Shown: in pieces, positions 7,701 through 16,412 of the stretch
Numbering within the stretch: the first letter of the stretch is position 1
Layout of the letters: each line of letters starts with the position of its first letter
Origin: CAYQAJ01 sp964415245
GTDB taxonomy: Bacteria; Planctomycetota; Planctomycetia; Pirellulales; Pirellulaceae
Direction of reading: 5' to 3'
Assembly (NCBI GenBank): GCA_964415245.1
Contig: CAYQAJ010000039.1
Coordinates: 1-26,153 of the forward strand
DNA length: 26,153 bases
The notes under the pieces: model-generated
Told to the model about the DNA's origin: nothing
Databases searched by the model: none
The model's input: the letters and a program-made list of their open reading frames with translations, nothing else
Translations under genes and position numbers: made by a program

Positions 7701-8669
7701 ACTGGACAGCGCCTGCGACAACCGGCCCAGGTCCTTGTGAAGCTGCGCTTGCTTCTCGACCAGCTCTTCGGAGCGCTCGCTGGTCAGCTCCTGGCCGCGG
7801 GTCTCGTCGCGCACCTGCTCCTGTCGGGCCATCAGCTCGCGAACCATGCGCAGCGCGGCCTCGCGATCGGCGTCGACCAGTCCGGCCAATTCGTCGATCT
7901 TCTCCAACAGGGCGCGGAGCCCCTTGATGACGGCCTCTTGATTCTTGGCAGCCTCGGGAAAGGCGGCGGCCTCCAGGTTGGCACTGGCGGAGTCGAGCTC
8001 CGAGGCGACCTGGCCGGCCTTGAGAATGCGCAAGCCATCGGCTGCCCCGGCGCCCACGTCGCCCCCCCACGTGCTCACGTCGGCAAGCGTCTCCACCAAC
8101 ACGAGGAACAGCGCCTTTACGTCGCGCTGATCCTGAATCGTCACCAGGGCGGTGCGTTCGCGCGCGTCGTCGGGCTGCTGGGGAAGCAGCGTGGTAGTGC
8201 CGTGCGCCTTTTCCTGCAGGGCGATAAGCTGACGCACCTGCGCCGCCAATCGAGCGATCTGCAACCGCCGCTGCAGCTTTTGCCGCTCGGCCATGAGCAC
8301 GACGACCACCTCGCGAATGGTGCGGCGGGCATCGTTGAATTTGGCCGTGCGCTGTTCGGCGGTGCCTTGCTGCGATTCGGCCAGCAACCGCACGACGTCC
8401 TGCATCTGCTCGTCGACCAGGGCGTCGATGTTCTGGCGCATCTCCAGGATCTCGCCGTAGATCGGTTCGCCGTCGAGCCCGTTTTCCTTGAGCTGGCGAA
8501 GCTGGATGTCGAGCGTCGACGTGACCAGCTCGCGTGTCATGGCGCGGGCTTTTTCCTGGGCCTGCTGCTTTTGCCGTACGCCGTCGATTTCGGCGGCGGA
8601 GGAGGTTGCGGGCGCCAAGGCACACCAGCAAAGCGATGCGACGAGCGCGAGAGCGAAGGTCCGTTTCAT
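4736..8669 (-). CDS. Giant secreted Ala/Glu/Gln-rich coiled-coil protein, interrupted by an assembly gap
   Basis: N-terminal signal peptide (MKRTFALALVASLCW... with cleavage near SSA-AEI), then more than 1000 residues of Ala/Glu/Gln/Arg-rich sequence that should form long coiled coils, with few aromatic residues. Near the C-terminal side are eight GEGQPS-type units and a long Gly/Gln/Glu run that enters the N gap. 1194 residues precede the gap and 83 follow it. The true C-terminus is in a different frame from the one reached by reading straight through 100 Ns: it ends EPWFAKLPPSLRDAIN ... GYEERLRRYFESVD, a coherent charged helical tail, whereas the straight-through frame gives Arg/Pro-rich nonsense. 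The start ATG overlaps the stop of the preceding gene (ATGA, 8666-8669), implying translational coupling, and MoxR follows 69 bases later. It probably acts in the periplasm as a scaffold or client of the MoxR/VWA system. The function is unknown. Confidence 0.88.
4988..5087. other. Assembly gap of exactly 100 N
   Basis: A run of 100 Ns of placeholder length inside the Gly/Gln/Glu repeat of the coiled-coil gene. Both flanks end on codon boundaries of their correct frames, so the missing length should be a multiple of three, not 100. Confidence 0.98.
5088..5275 (-). repeat. Low-complexity GQGEGQ-coding repeat
   Basis: Degenerate repeat of 6-base and 12- or 18-base units encoding mixed GQGEGQ and GQGQGE over about 60 residues. 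The plus strand is strongly pyrimidine-rich. It runs directly into the N gap, which is the likely reason the assembly broke here. Confidence 0.85.
5481..5624 (-). repeat. Eight tandem 18-bp units encoding GEGQPS
   Basis: 144 bases hold eight 18-bp units that vary mainly at synonymous positions (for example actggg against gctcgg for the PS codons). They encode a hydrophilic flexible Gly/Glu/Gln/Pro/Ser linker in the coiled-coil protein. The protein repeat is perfect while the DNA is diverged, which points to selection on the peptide. Confidence 0.9.
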
Positions 8670-10771
8670 GGCGTTTCTCCAATGCCGAGTTCGAGCTTGT
8701 TGATGTCGGTTAGGCGTTGTTCGGTTCGTTCGTCCGCTTCGAGAATGGCGGCATACACGCCGCTTGGGTCGGAGACCTCCAGCACCAAGGGATCGCTGAG
8801 AAACGTGGCGCCGGGCCGGTCGCCGCGGTAGTCGACTGCTTCCAGGTACAGCTTGATGCGATCTCCCTTGACGAGATTCATGGGCGAAAGGTCCAGCGAG
8901 TAGGCGCCGTCGTGAGGAAGGCCGTCGCGGCGGAGCATCTGCCCTGGGGCCAGGAGGGCAAACGTATGACGCTCGTCCGGCGTAGCCGGTTCCACGTTGC
9001 CCTCGTCGCTACTCGCGGCGGAGAGGCTCTGGGAGGAAGCGCTGTCGGCGGCGCTGGAAGCGGGGGTATTGTCGTCGGCTGCGCGGTCGCCGAGGGAATC
9101 GGTCGAGGAGCTGCCCTCCGCGTGCAACTCCGGCCGCTCGCGCTCGATCTGCGCGTGCAGCAGCAAGCGGGCAATGCCGTAGTCGTCGGTCACGCGGTAG
9201 TTGATTACCGGTCTGGCCGCGGGCAGCACCACGCGCAGCACCGTCGATGCCACGGCGCCGGGCGGCCGGTCGGCCTTGAGCCGCACGAAGCCGCGCAGCG
9301 GCGACTCCAGGTGCAGGCCGTCAGAGTCGATAACCTGAATCTCGAAGTGCACTTCGTCGGTAATCTGCGTGAAAGGAGTTTCTTCGCTACCCAGGGCCCA
9401 GCGAAATCCGTCGGAGTCCTGTTGCTTGAGCGAATACCGCGTTTGGCCATCCTTGGTTCTGGCAATTAGCCAGGCATCGGTCAAGCGTTTTTTGTTGGTG
9501 CACTCGATGGCCACGTCGACTTGCGAGCCTTCCAGCACCGAAATCTGCCGTGAACTGGCGTCGGCCGCGTCCGGCACCTCGACGGCCGCATAGTTGGGGG
9601 GGGTGGCAACGAGCCGCGTCTCCACGATCGGCAGAGGAATCATGTCGACCAAGGAGGGATCGGTCCAGGCGTCGCCGACCACGAGCTTATACTCGACCGG
9701 TTCGATCATGCGATCGACGCTTCCCACGTAAATCGCCGTCTCGGCCGCCGATCCCGGCCAGGAGGAAAGCACTTCGCTCAAGACATCGCGGGCGGCGGCG
9801 AGCGCGGATGCTTCCGGCAGGGAGTCGGCCAGCGGCCTGGCAGCGGCGGGGGCATCGAGCGCCAGCAGCGTTGCCACCTCGTCGCTTGTGGCGACATCCC
9901 ATGCGCTTTCCGGATCGGCAATCGCCTGCTCGATGCGATCGCGTGCCGCTTCGAGTTGCACGCGGCGCTCGTCCAGGGAAAGCAGCCGCAACTCGACGTC
10001 GCGGTGCTGCGCCAGCGAGACCGGCGACACGCGAGCCGTACCCGCTTGTGGCGCGTCGCCGCTGCGCTGGGCGCACCGCACGGCGAACACCAGCGGCCGG
10101 CCCTGGGCACACTGCGTGGCTTCCGGCCGCACTCCGGGAAGGTCGTACTTGAGCAAAGTGCGGCCGTTGATCGCTACCTGCTGAATCTCGGTGCGGGTGG
10201 GGTAGTGCTGCGCACCCAACAGCAGGCGCTGGAAGAATACTTGTGCGTGCTGGGGAAACAGGAGCGCCAGCCCGACGACCAGCGCCGCGCTCACCGTTGC
10301 GGCGCCGGCGCGACGCGCCATTTGGGACCGCGAGAAGCCGGCGAACACGTCGAGCCCGGACCCCAGGTTCGCTACGTACTCGATCACGGCCCCTTCAAGC
10401 TGCGACGAACCCCAGCGAGCGGCGTCGGGCGACTCGAATTGCAACGCGGCTACCAGGTCGCTGTCGATCTCCTGCCGCCGCTCGACCATCAGGGCCACGT
10501 CGATCTGCGACTCGCGCACTCCCAAGAGCGGACGCGTGAAAAAGTGGAACGACAGGCCCACCACCAAGGCACCCAGCACCAACAGGATCGCCCGCTGCAC
10601 CTCGTTGAGCGATGCACCGAACGCCTGGAAGGCGTAGTCGAGCGCGAAGATCGCCACCAGCACCCACACTAGCGCCAGCAGCAGCGACGCGCCGCCGATC
10701 GACCACCGCACGAAGCGACGCGCACGCCGCAGCGCGTTCAACTGACCGCGTAGTGTTCGGAGTCGACTCAT
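8666..10771 (-). CDS. DUF4175-like membrane protein with large periplasmic part
   Basis: A 701-residue protein. A basic N-terminus (MSRLRTLRGQLNALRRARRF) is followed by two membrane spans (about 24-46 and 60-78), a soluble stretch containing ESQIDVALMVERR, and a third span at about 157-172. A long extracytoplasmic region of beta-rich, Ig-like character follows, with VVGDAWTDPSLVDMIPLPIV and then TPPNYAAVEVP. It also has a Ser/Ala/Asp-rich low-complexity patch near residues 560-600, and ends LTDINKLELGIGETP. The arrangement resembles DUF4175-type proteins that accompany MoxR/VWA clusters; the family call rests on topology and motifs read by eye. The stop overlaps the coiled-coil gene start by ATGA, so the two products are probably made in fixed ratio and may work together at the inner membrane and periplasm. 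Confidence 0.85.
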   Translation of the reverse strand: MSRLRTLRGQLNALRRARRFVRWSIGGASLLLALVWVLVAIFALDYAFQAFGASLNEVQRAILLVLGALVVGLSFHFFTRPLLGVRESQIDVALMVERRQEIDSDLVAALQFESPDAARWGSSQLEGAVIEYVANLGSGLDVFAGFSRSQMARRAGAATVSAALVVGLALLFPQHAQVFFQRLLLGAQHYPTRTEIQQVAINGRTLLKYDLPGVRPEATQCAQGRPLVFAVRCAQRSGDAPQAGTARVSPVSLAQHRDVELRLLSLDERRVQLEAARDRIEQAIADPESAWDVATSDEVATLLALDAPAAARPLADSLPEASALAAARDVLSEVLSSWPGSAAETAIYVGSVDRMIEPVEYKLVVGDAWTDPSLVDMIPLPIVETRLVATPPNYAAVEVPDAADASSRQISVLEGSQVDVAIECTNKKRLTDAWLIARTKDGQTRYSLKQQDSDGFRWALGSEETPFTQITDEVHFEIQVIDSDGLHLESPLRGFVRLKADRPPGAVASTVLRVVLPAARPVINYRVTDDYGIARLLLHAQIERERPELHAEGSSSTDSLGDRAADDNTPASSAADSASSQSLSAASSDEGNVEPATPDERHTFALLAPGQMLRRDGLPHDGAYSLDLSPMNLVKGDRIKLYLEAVDYRGDRPGATFLSDPLVLEVSDPSGVYAAILEADERTEQRLTDINKLELGIGETP

Positions 10772-10866
10772 ATGAATGTATTGGTCGCTGACAAACTAGG
10801 ATTCGTAAGCGCGGCGATTTCCCACGCTCGTACAAATATCACGTGCGATGTTCGTTCTCTGCTGCG

Positions 10867-10898
10867 ACTGAAAACTGAAAACTGAACACCGAAAACTC
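10867..10898. repeat. 7-base-period repeat, unit actgaaa
   Basis: Four consecutive heptamers (actgaaa twice, then actgaac and accgaaa) plus the start of a fifth, in the 165-base space between the second VWA gene and the DUF4175-like gene. Nothing else recognisable was seen in that space. Confidence 0.65.
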
Positions 10899-10936
10899 AT
10901 CGTCCATCAAATGTTCCTCACCCGGCGGTCATCCGC

Positions 10937-13417
10937 TCACGGCAATTTGATCATCTTACGTACAAACCACTCGCCCAGCATCAACAGCACCACCAGGCCG
11001 AACCACGCCGGAGTCGCCCACAGCCGGTGCTCGCGGCGGGTCGTTTCGACCCACGGTTCGACCTGTAGATCGTCGAGCAGCCGCGAAACGTTGGTCAGCT
11101 CGTACGACCGCCCGTGCGTCTCGGCAGCCAGTTGCTCTTGCAGTCGTGCATCCCGAACTCCGACGCGCCGCTCGGCCGAAAGTTCCGATACTTCGAAGCG
11201 TACCTCGCTGTCATTTCCCGCTACCGGATCGCGGACCCGCAGGCTGTACTCCCCGGCGGCGTAAACCGGCAGGTGGGCCTCGAACAGGCCTGGACGGACC
11301 AGCGGCACCGTGACCTGCCGCACTTGCGGCGCTCCGGCGCCAATTGCCGGCACGACCAACTCGGCCGACAGCGCCGGCTGGCCAAGCTGCTCTTCGCTCA
11401 GCGGCTCGAAGTTTTCGTCATAGGCTTCCACGGTGAGTGTCACCCGCTCTTCGGCGCGATACTGCTGCCGGTCGGTGCGGACGACGAACCGCTTCTCGCT
11501 CCCCAGCGCGTGGCTCATGCCCAGGCGGTAGATCAACTGCGACCAGAACTGGCGGTAGTACTTATCGCCGTACTTGCGACGCAGCCGCCACGTTTCGTTA
11601 AAGCCCAGGTAGACCACCTCGCCATTGCCGTAGGGACGAATCGCGATGAGCGGCTGCGGCGTCTTGCCGTCGTGGCACAGAGCCGTGGGGTGCTCGGCCA
11701 GGGCGTAGGCCTGATCGTGCAGTTGAGCCACGCTCTGGTACCACTGCAGCTCGCCCAGGTTGTCCCATGCCTTGTCGCTCTCGGCGTCGTTGGCCCCCAG
11801 GTGCATAAAGCTGTATCGCGCCGCGTGCGGAGTTAGCCGCATGCGGAAGGGCTGATCGTCGTGCAACGGCGCATCGGGATCGACGATGACCGGCAACAAG
11901 TCGGCCAGCGCCGTTGCGTGCAGCTCGCGTGGCCCGAAGCGCGGACCCGCGATCACCACCAGCCCTCCGCCGAATTTTCCCACGAACTCCTTGGCCATCT
12001 CGCAGAACCGCGGCGAGAGCATGGCACCCGGCATGTCGCCCACGAAGATCACGTCGTTGGCGAAGAACTGGCTCCGCTTGGGAGTGAGCGTCGGCAGAAA
12101 CAGCACGTTCGACTCCCGCACGCGGGCGTCGGATGAAGCCAGGTAGGTGCGGAAGCCGTCGAGACCCACGAGCTTGTCGCGGTGGAACACTTCCTTCACA
12201 AAGCGCCACTCCCACGACGGCTCTTCCTCGATGAACATCAGCCGCAGGTAGTCGTCGATAATGTTCACCTGGCGGATGGCGCGGTTGTTCTGGTCGACCG
12301 CCTCCCCCTCGACGGGGTCGACCTCGGCCACGAACTCGAAGCGGCCCGAGTCCTTGGGCGTGAAGGGAAAGTCGACGATCTCCACGGGCGACGTCAGGGT
12401 GACGCTCTTCTCTCCCACGACCAGCGAGCCTGAGTCCGAAAGCGCTTCGCCCGAGAGCGGACGTGCCACCAGGCGGACGTGCACCTGGCTGTCGGTCAGT
12501 CCGCTCTGCCGCACCTTGACGGTAAGGTTCGAGCGTTCGGCCTTTTTCATTTTGGGGTCGGTTTGCAGGTCGATCGCCAGGTCGATCGCCTCGCGGGCGC
12601 CGACTCCCAGCGTGTAGACCGGTACGCCCAGCCGACCGGCCGGCGACTGACCGCCACTGGCGAGTCCCACGGGCGCCGGCCCCGAGTTGTTGGCGAAGTC
12701 GCTCACCACCAGCACGCCCGCCAGGTTGCCGGCGCCGAACTGGCGGCCAATATCGGCGACGACGGAGCCCATCGCGGTGACCTGGCCGTCGGCCGACAAC
12801 TGCTCGGCGAGGTGGGCCGGTTCGAGCTCTTCGTTGTCGCCCGCGCTACGCTCCAGCTTGCGCAATTGGCTCGTGCTCTGTCCGTCGAAGAGGAACGTTT
12901 CGACGCGAACTTGCTTGTCGCGCTGCAGCCTGTCGAGCACATTGCCGCTCGGCCGGGAGAGAAATTGGCGGACAAAGTCGACCCGCGAACGGGGCGCGCC
13001 GGCGTCTTCGGCCTGGCCCTGCGCAGCGGGCTGGTAGCCGACGGCCGACAGCAGTTCGTCTCGCTGCGTCTCGGGCAATTCGTCTTCGATGGCCATGCTG
13101 TCGGTGCCGTCGATGACCACGAAGAAGTACGGCCGCTGGACCGTTGTCTGCGACAGTCGCAACACGGGTGCCGCCAGCGTCAACAGCAGCACGGCCAGGA
13201 GCACACCCCGCCACGTGCCGAGCACGACGCGTTGCCACAGTGCGCCGCGCTGCTGAAAGCGAACGTAAAAGACAATGGCCAGCGCGACGACTACAACGAG
13301 GCTGAGAAACAGCCAGAACGGATTGTTGCGAGCCCAGGGCGCCGACAGCGACACGTCGACCGAGTCGACCGACGCGACGTTGTTCAGACCCAGGAGCCAG
13401 CCTGTGATGCTTCCCAT
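10937..13417 (-). CDS. VWA-domain membrane protein with glutamine-amidotransferase-like segment
   Basis: An 826-residue protein from the ATG at 13417 (MGSITGWLLGLN). An upstream in-frame extension to 13732 was rejected because it overlaps the previous gene and is Arg/Cys-rich. Two N-terminal spans (about 33-52 and 69-88) are followed by a VWA domain beginning YFFVVIDGTDSM, with MIDAS-like D103-T105-S107 (Thr for the usual first Ser), and continuing through VLVVSDFANNSG and LGVPVYTLGVGARE. A middle region (FLPTLTPKRSQFFANDVIFV, then GGGLVVIAGPRFGPREL and YGNGEVVYLGFNETWR) looks like the class I glutamine-amidotransferase-like fold of large VWA membrane proteins, without an obvious catalytic triad. 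After Ig-like repeats it ends with a last span (WFGLVVLLMLGEWFV) and a basic tail. Only 10 bases separate it from the preceding VWA gene. Confidence 0.9.
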   Translation of the reverse strand: MGSITGWLLGLNNVASVDSVDVSLSAPWARNNPFWLFLSLVVVVALAIVFYVRFQQRGALWQRVVLGTWRGVLLAVLLLTLAAPVLRLSQTTVQRPYFFVVIDGTDSMAIEDELPETQRDELLSAVGYQPAAQGQAEDAGAPRSRVDFVRQFLSRPSGNVLDRLQRDKQVRVETFLFDGQSTSQLRKLERSAGDNEELEPAHLAEQLSADGQVTAMGSVVADIGRQFGAGNLAGVLVVSDFANNSGPAPVGLASGGQSPAGRLGVPVYTLGVGAREAIDLAIDLQTDPKMKKAERSNLTVKVRQSGLTDSQVHVRLVARPLSGEALSDSGSLVVGEKSVTLTSPVEIVDFPFTPKDSGRFEFVAEVDPVEGEAVDQNNRAIRQVNIIDDYLRLMFIEEEPSWEWRFVKEVFHRDKLVGLDGFRTYLASSDARVRESNVLFLPTLTPKRSQFFANDVIFVGDMPGAMLSPRFCEMAKEFVGKFGGGLVVIAGPRFGPRELHATALADLLPVIVDPDAPLHDDQPFRMRLTPHAARYSFMHLGANDAESDKAWDNLGELQWYQSVAQLHDQAYALAEHPTALCHDGKTPQPLIAIRPYGNGEVVYLGFNETWRLRRKYGDKYYRQFWSQLIYRLGMSHALGSEKRFVVRTDRQQYRAEERVTLTVEAYDENFEPLSEEQLGQPALSAELVVPAIGAGAPQVRQVTVPLVRPGLFEAHLPVYAAGEYSLRVRDPVAGNDSEVRFEVSELSAERRVGVRDARLQEQLAAETHGRSYELTNVSRLLDDLQVEPWVETTRREHRLWATPAWFGLVVLLMLGEWFVRKMIKLP

Positions 13418-13427
13418 GTCTTTCCGA

Positions 13428-16265
13428 TTACGCCCTTCGAATCGTTGCGGCGCTGGCAGTGGCGCCGTCAGGGGTGATGGAGGACGTATTACTCGCGAAA
13501 CCGCCAGCGGGGAAACCGAGTGCGGTCGTGCCGTCCGCAGCGGCCGGCTCGCGTCGGGCCATGCGTGAAGCGGTGGGGAGCGCCAACAGCACCATCTCGA
13601 CGAGCAGAAACAACAGCACCACCGCCGCCAGCAGCATCCAGAAGTTCTGCGCTCGCACTTGCGCTCCCGCCAGGCTGATCTCCTCGCCCGGGCCGACCCA
13701 GCCGACCGACGAGTCGGCAAAGCGCTCCTCAAAGCTGGCCCGCGACAGCGGCGTCAGATCCGATTCGGCCGCTTCGCCGTTGACGGCCACGGCCACTTCC
13801 CAAAGCGGCGTCGCTTCGCCGCCGGCGGACGAATCGCTTCGCTCGGCCTTCACCTGGTACACGCCTCGCTCCAGAGGTTGGGCGATGCTGAAACCGCGCT
13901 GCTGTCTGCCCACGAAGCCCGTCTCCACCGGCTCGGACGACGATTTGCTTCCGGGGCGTGTAAGCGTGAGCGACATCGCCGGGTCGTACGAAGGCAGCGG
14001 CAGCGTAATCCGCTCGCCCGCCGCAAAGTTGCGCGGCGGCAACGTCGACTGCACCATCCGCCGCAGTATGCGGTCGAACACCAGAATCGTATCGGTGGTA
14101 TGGAGCGTGTTCCAACTCGAGCTCAGCCCACTGGTCACCAGCAGCACCGTTCCTTTGCCGATGCGTCGCTCGACGAGGTAGGGCATGCCCCCGGGGGGTT
14201 GGTCGAAGCGAGCCAACACGCGCGGCAGCGTCGTCTCGGCGAGTTGGTCCAGCCGCTGGGCGCGTTCCTGGGCGTCGTCGGGCAAAGGTTCCAGGTCATC
14301 GTCCGTCGCGTCGGTGGCCCACAACAGCCAGTCGGGGCGCACCTCGCGCAGCCGCCTTTGGCTTTCGGCCACGGCGGCAGGCACGCTTGCGGCGTTGCCG
14401 CGGGCTTCCTGCTCGGCAAGCTGGTCGCGCCCGGCATCGGCTTCGGCGATGATGCGGTCCTCGGCGTCGAGCCGCTTCCTTTCGTGCTGTTTCAGCGTGT
14501 CGAGCACCGCGGGGCTTTGGTCGACCTCCACCGCCTTGAAGAAAAGCGGGAGGGAGTAGAAATCGCGCAGCTCTTCGTTCGACGTATCGGCAAGCTGGAA
14601 GTACTCGTGCGACGCCAGGCTATCGAACGAAAGCGTGAACACTTGCAGCCGCTCCGCCGCGATTTCGGGCACTTCGCCCACCGGTAGAGGCGCCAGCGGT
14701 GCGGGAAGAATGCCCGCCCCGTCGAGCCAAGCGGCCGCGTTCCACAGGGCCGGGTCGAAGTCGCCGCCGGCGGCGATCACGAGCTGCCCCCCCTGCTGCA
14801 CGTACTGCCGCAGCAGCGGCACCGCTCCTTGCGGGTCGGCGATGCCCGCCACCACGACAAGCCGGGCGTCGGCAAGCACCTGTTCGTCGAGCTGATCGAT
14901 GGTAACGTGCCGCGTCTTCACCAGGTGGGTGGTGTCGTCGCCGCGCCGCGTGACGGGGGCCAGCAGTTTGCGAAGCGAGCGCGTCTCGCCCAGCCGACCC
15001 TGAATGCGGCTTTCCGAATCGTCGCTGTACTGATCGACGAAAACGATGGGCAGTGCCGCCACCACGTCGACCATCAAGTGCCGCTCGTCGTCGGCCGGGA
15101 GTCGGTCGGGGGCGACGCTCACTTTTGCCGGCACGGTGATGGGCTGACCGGGCCGCGGCGAAAAAGCATCGAAGCGGTATTCGAAGCGGACTTCGCGTCC
15201 TCCCAGGCCGGGCTCCAGCGTTACGGTCTTGGAGGCGACTTGCGTGCCGTCGATCCATAGCGTCACGGGAAGGTTGACTCGGGCCGACGGTCCCACGTGC
15301 TCGATGGTGGCGACGAACGTGGTGGGGGTTTCCACGTCGGCGAGCCCATCCTGCACCCGGAAGTCGGAGACCCAGGTGTTCTCCCACTCCGCGGGCGACG
15401 TGTCGACGAACTGCACGGTGGGCAGGTTGGCCAACAGAGAGCCGCCCCCCGCGTCCCGCCAATTGGCGCGCTGCTGATCGCTAAAGACCACCACGCGGCG
15501 GCCCAACGGGGGACCTGCGTCGCACGCTTTTCTGGCTTCGTTAATGGCCTGCACGACACTGGCCGAGCGGTCGACCACCTCGATGGGCGCGAGCGCTTCG
15601 GCCGCGTCTTCCTTGGCATAGGGATCGGGGCTGTAGCCGGAGCGCGACCCGCACAGCGGAATGATCGAAACGCGGCTCGCCGCGGGAAGCCTTTCGATGT
15701 ACTGCTTGGCACGTTCTTTGGCGCGGTCCAACAGCGTGCCGCCGGCGGGCAGTTCGTAGCCCATGCTCATGCTGTTGTCGATCACCAGCACGGCGTGCAG
15801 CGGTTGCGAGCCATCGAACGCCGTCTGCTCGTCTTTCTCGCGGCCGATCTGCATGGCGAGCGTGGTAGCCGCGACGGCTAGCAGCAAACCCGCCACACCG
15901 AACGAAGCCCACCGCGCGATGGGGCGCGACCAGAGCGCCGCCCCGACGACAACGGCCAGCACGCCCAGCAGCACGGCCGGAAACACGATCAGCCACATCA
16001 GCACCGAGTTGGGTGACACAAAGGGTTGGGCCAGCGCCAGCCCAAACAGCAGCACCGCCAACGTGCGCAGCGCCAACAGCGCCACGTCGCGCAGCTCGAG
16101 AATGCGGCGATTGCGCTGCAGCGCCTCGCGCAAAAAATCCATGGCCGCCCACGGCACCGTGCGAAAGCGGCGCCGGTTGAGCAGATGGATAACGATCGGC
16201 CCGGCAGCGCAGACCAGTCCCGCGACCGCAAACGACCACGCCGACAGTGAGGGAATAAAGTTCAT
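13428..16265 (-). CDS. BatA-like VWA membrane protein
   Basis: A 945-residue protein. The N-terminus matches the aerotolerance-regulator/BatA N-terminal domain: a first span, then GPIVIHLLNRRRFRTVPWAA with MDFLREALQRNRR, then further spans (about 62-80, 88-110 and 120-138). The VWA domain begins AVLVIDNSMSMGYEL with a complete MIDAS D163-S165-S167 and continues with RRVVVFSDQQRANW. Central Ig-like and glutamine-amidotransferase-like stretches follow (LVVVAGIADPQGAVPLLRQY, then GGQLVIAAGGDFDPALWNAA). A C-terminal span (WMLLAAVVLLFLLVEMVLLA) lies near residue 890. This should be an inner-membrane protein with most of its mass in the periplasm, working with the MoxR/DUF58 pair. The start ATG precedes the canonical BatA N-terminus. 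It is followed after 10 bases by the second VWA gene, so the two are co-transcribed. Confidence 0.93.
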   Translation of the reverse strand: MNFIPSLSAWSFAVAGLVCAAGPIVIHLLNRRRFRTVPWAAMDFLREALQRNRRILELRDVALLALRTLAVLLFGLALAQPFVSPNSVLMWLIVFPAVLLGVLAVVVGAALWSRPIARWASFGVAGLLLAVAATTLAMQIGREKDEQTAFDGSQPLHAVLVIDNSMSMGYELPAGGTLLDRAKERAKQYIERLPAASRVSIIPLCGSRSGYSPDPYAKEDAAEALAPIEVVDRSASVVQAINEARKACDAGPPLGRRVVVFSDQQRANWRDAGGGSLLANLPTVQFVDTSPAEWENTWVSDFRVQDGLADVETPTTFVATIEHVGPSARVNLPVTLWIDGTQVASKTVTLEPGLGGREVRFEYRFDAFSPRPGQPITVPAKVSVAPDRLPADDERHLMVDVVAALPIVFVDQYSDDSESRIQGRLGETRSLRKLLAPVTRRGDDTTHLVKTRHVTIDQLDEQVLADARLVVVAGIADPQGAVPLLRQYVQQGGQLVIAAGGDFDPALWNAAAWLDGAGILPAPLAPLPVGEVPEIAAERLQVFTLSFDSLASHEYFQLADTSNEELRDFYSLPLFFKAVEVDQSPAVLDTLKQHERKRLDAEDRIIAEADAGRDQLAEQEARGNAASVPAAVAESQRRLREVRPDWLLWATDATDDDLEPLPDDAQERAQRLDQLAETTLPRVLARFDQPPGGMPYLVERRIGKGTVLLVTSGLSSSWNTLHTTDTILVFDRILRRMVQSTLPPRNFAAGERITLPLPSYDPAMSLTLTRPGSKSSSEPVETGFVGRQQRGFSIAQPLERGVYQVKAERSDSSAGGEATPLWEVAVAVNGEAAESDLTPLSRASFEERFADSSVGWVGPGEEISLAGAQVRAQNFWMLLAAVVLLFLLVEMVLLALPTASRMARREPAAADGTTALGFPAGGFASNTSSITPDGATASAATIRRA

Positions 16266-16348
16266 CGTGCGTGGTGGCCGGAGGCGCGATCCGTTGTTCG
16301 TAATTTCCGAGGGTGCGGGGCGTGGTTGGAGCTTATTCTAAAACCATC

Positions 16349-16399
16349 GGGGACTGGCTCATTTTGCACCCTTCTGCGAAGCAAAATGTGCCCGTCTCC
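16349..16399. repeat. REP-like imperfect inverted repeat
   Basis: Arms 16349-16367 (ggggactggctcattttgc) and 16381-16399 match as reverse complements at 16 of 19 positions, including a perfect innermost 8 bp (cattttgc with gcaaaatg). The 13-base loop contains its own ttc-gca-gaa mini-hairpin. It lies in the 147-base space between the first and second genes of the cluster and could attenuate transcription or set mRNA segment stability. No strong T-tract is seen. Confidence 0.7.
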
Positions 16400-16412
16400 T
16401 TGTCCGCGAACT

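Noticed and set aside
6936..8831. 631-codon open frame on the plus strand
   Set aside because: Antisense to the coiled-coil gene. Ala/Glu/Gln-rich coding DNA read backwards gives Leu/Gly/Arg-rich nonsense without motifs.
13418..13732. In-frame N-terminal extension of the second VWA gene
   Set aside because: It overlaps the 3' end of the BatA-like gene, is Arg/Cys-rich, and the ATG at 13417 begins a proper membrane-protein N-terminus just after the upstream stop.
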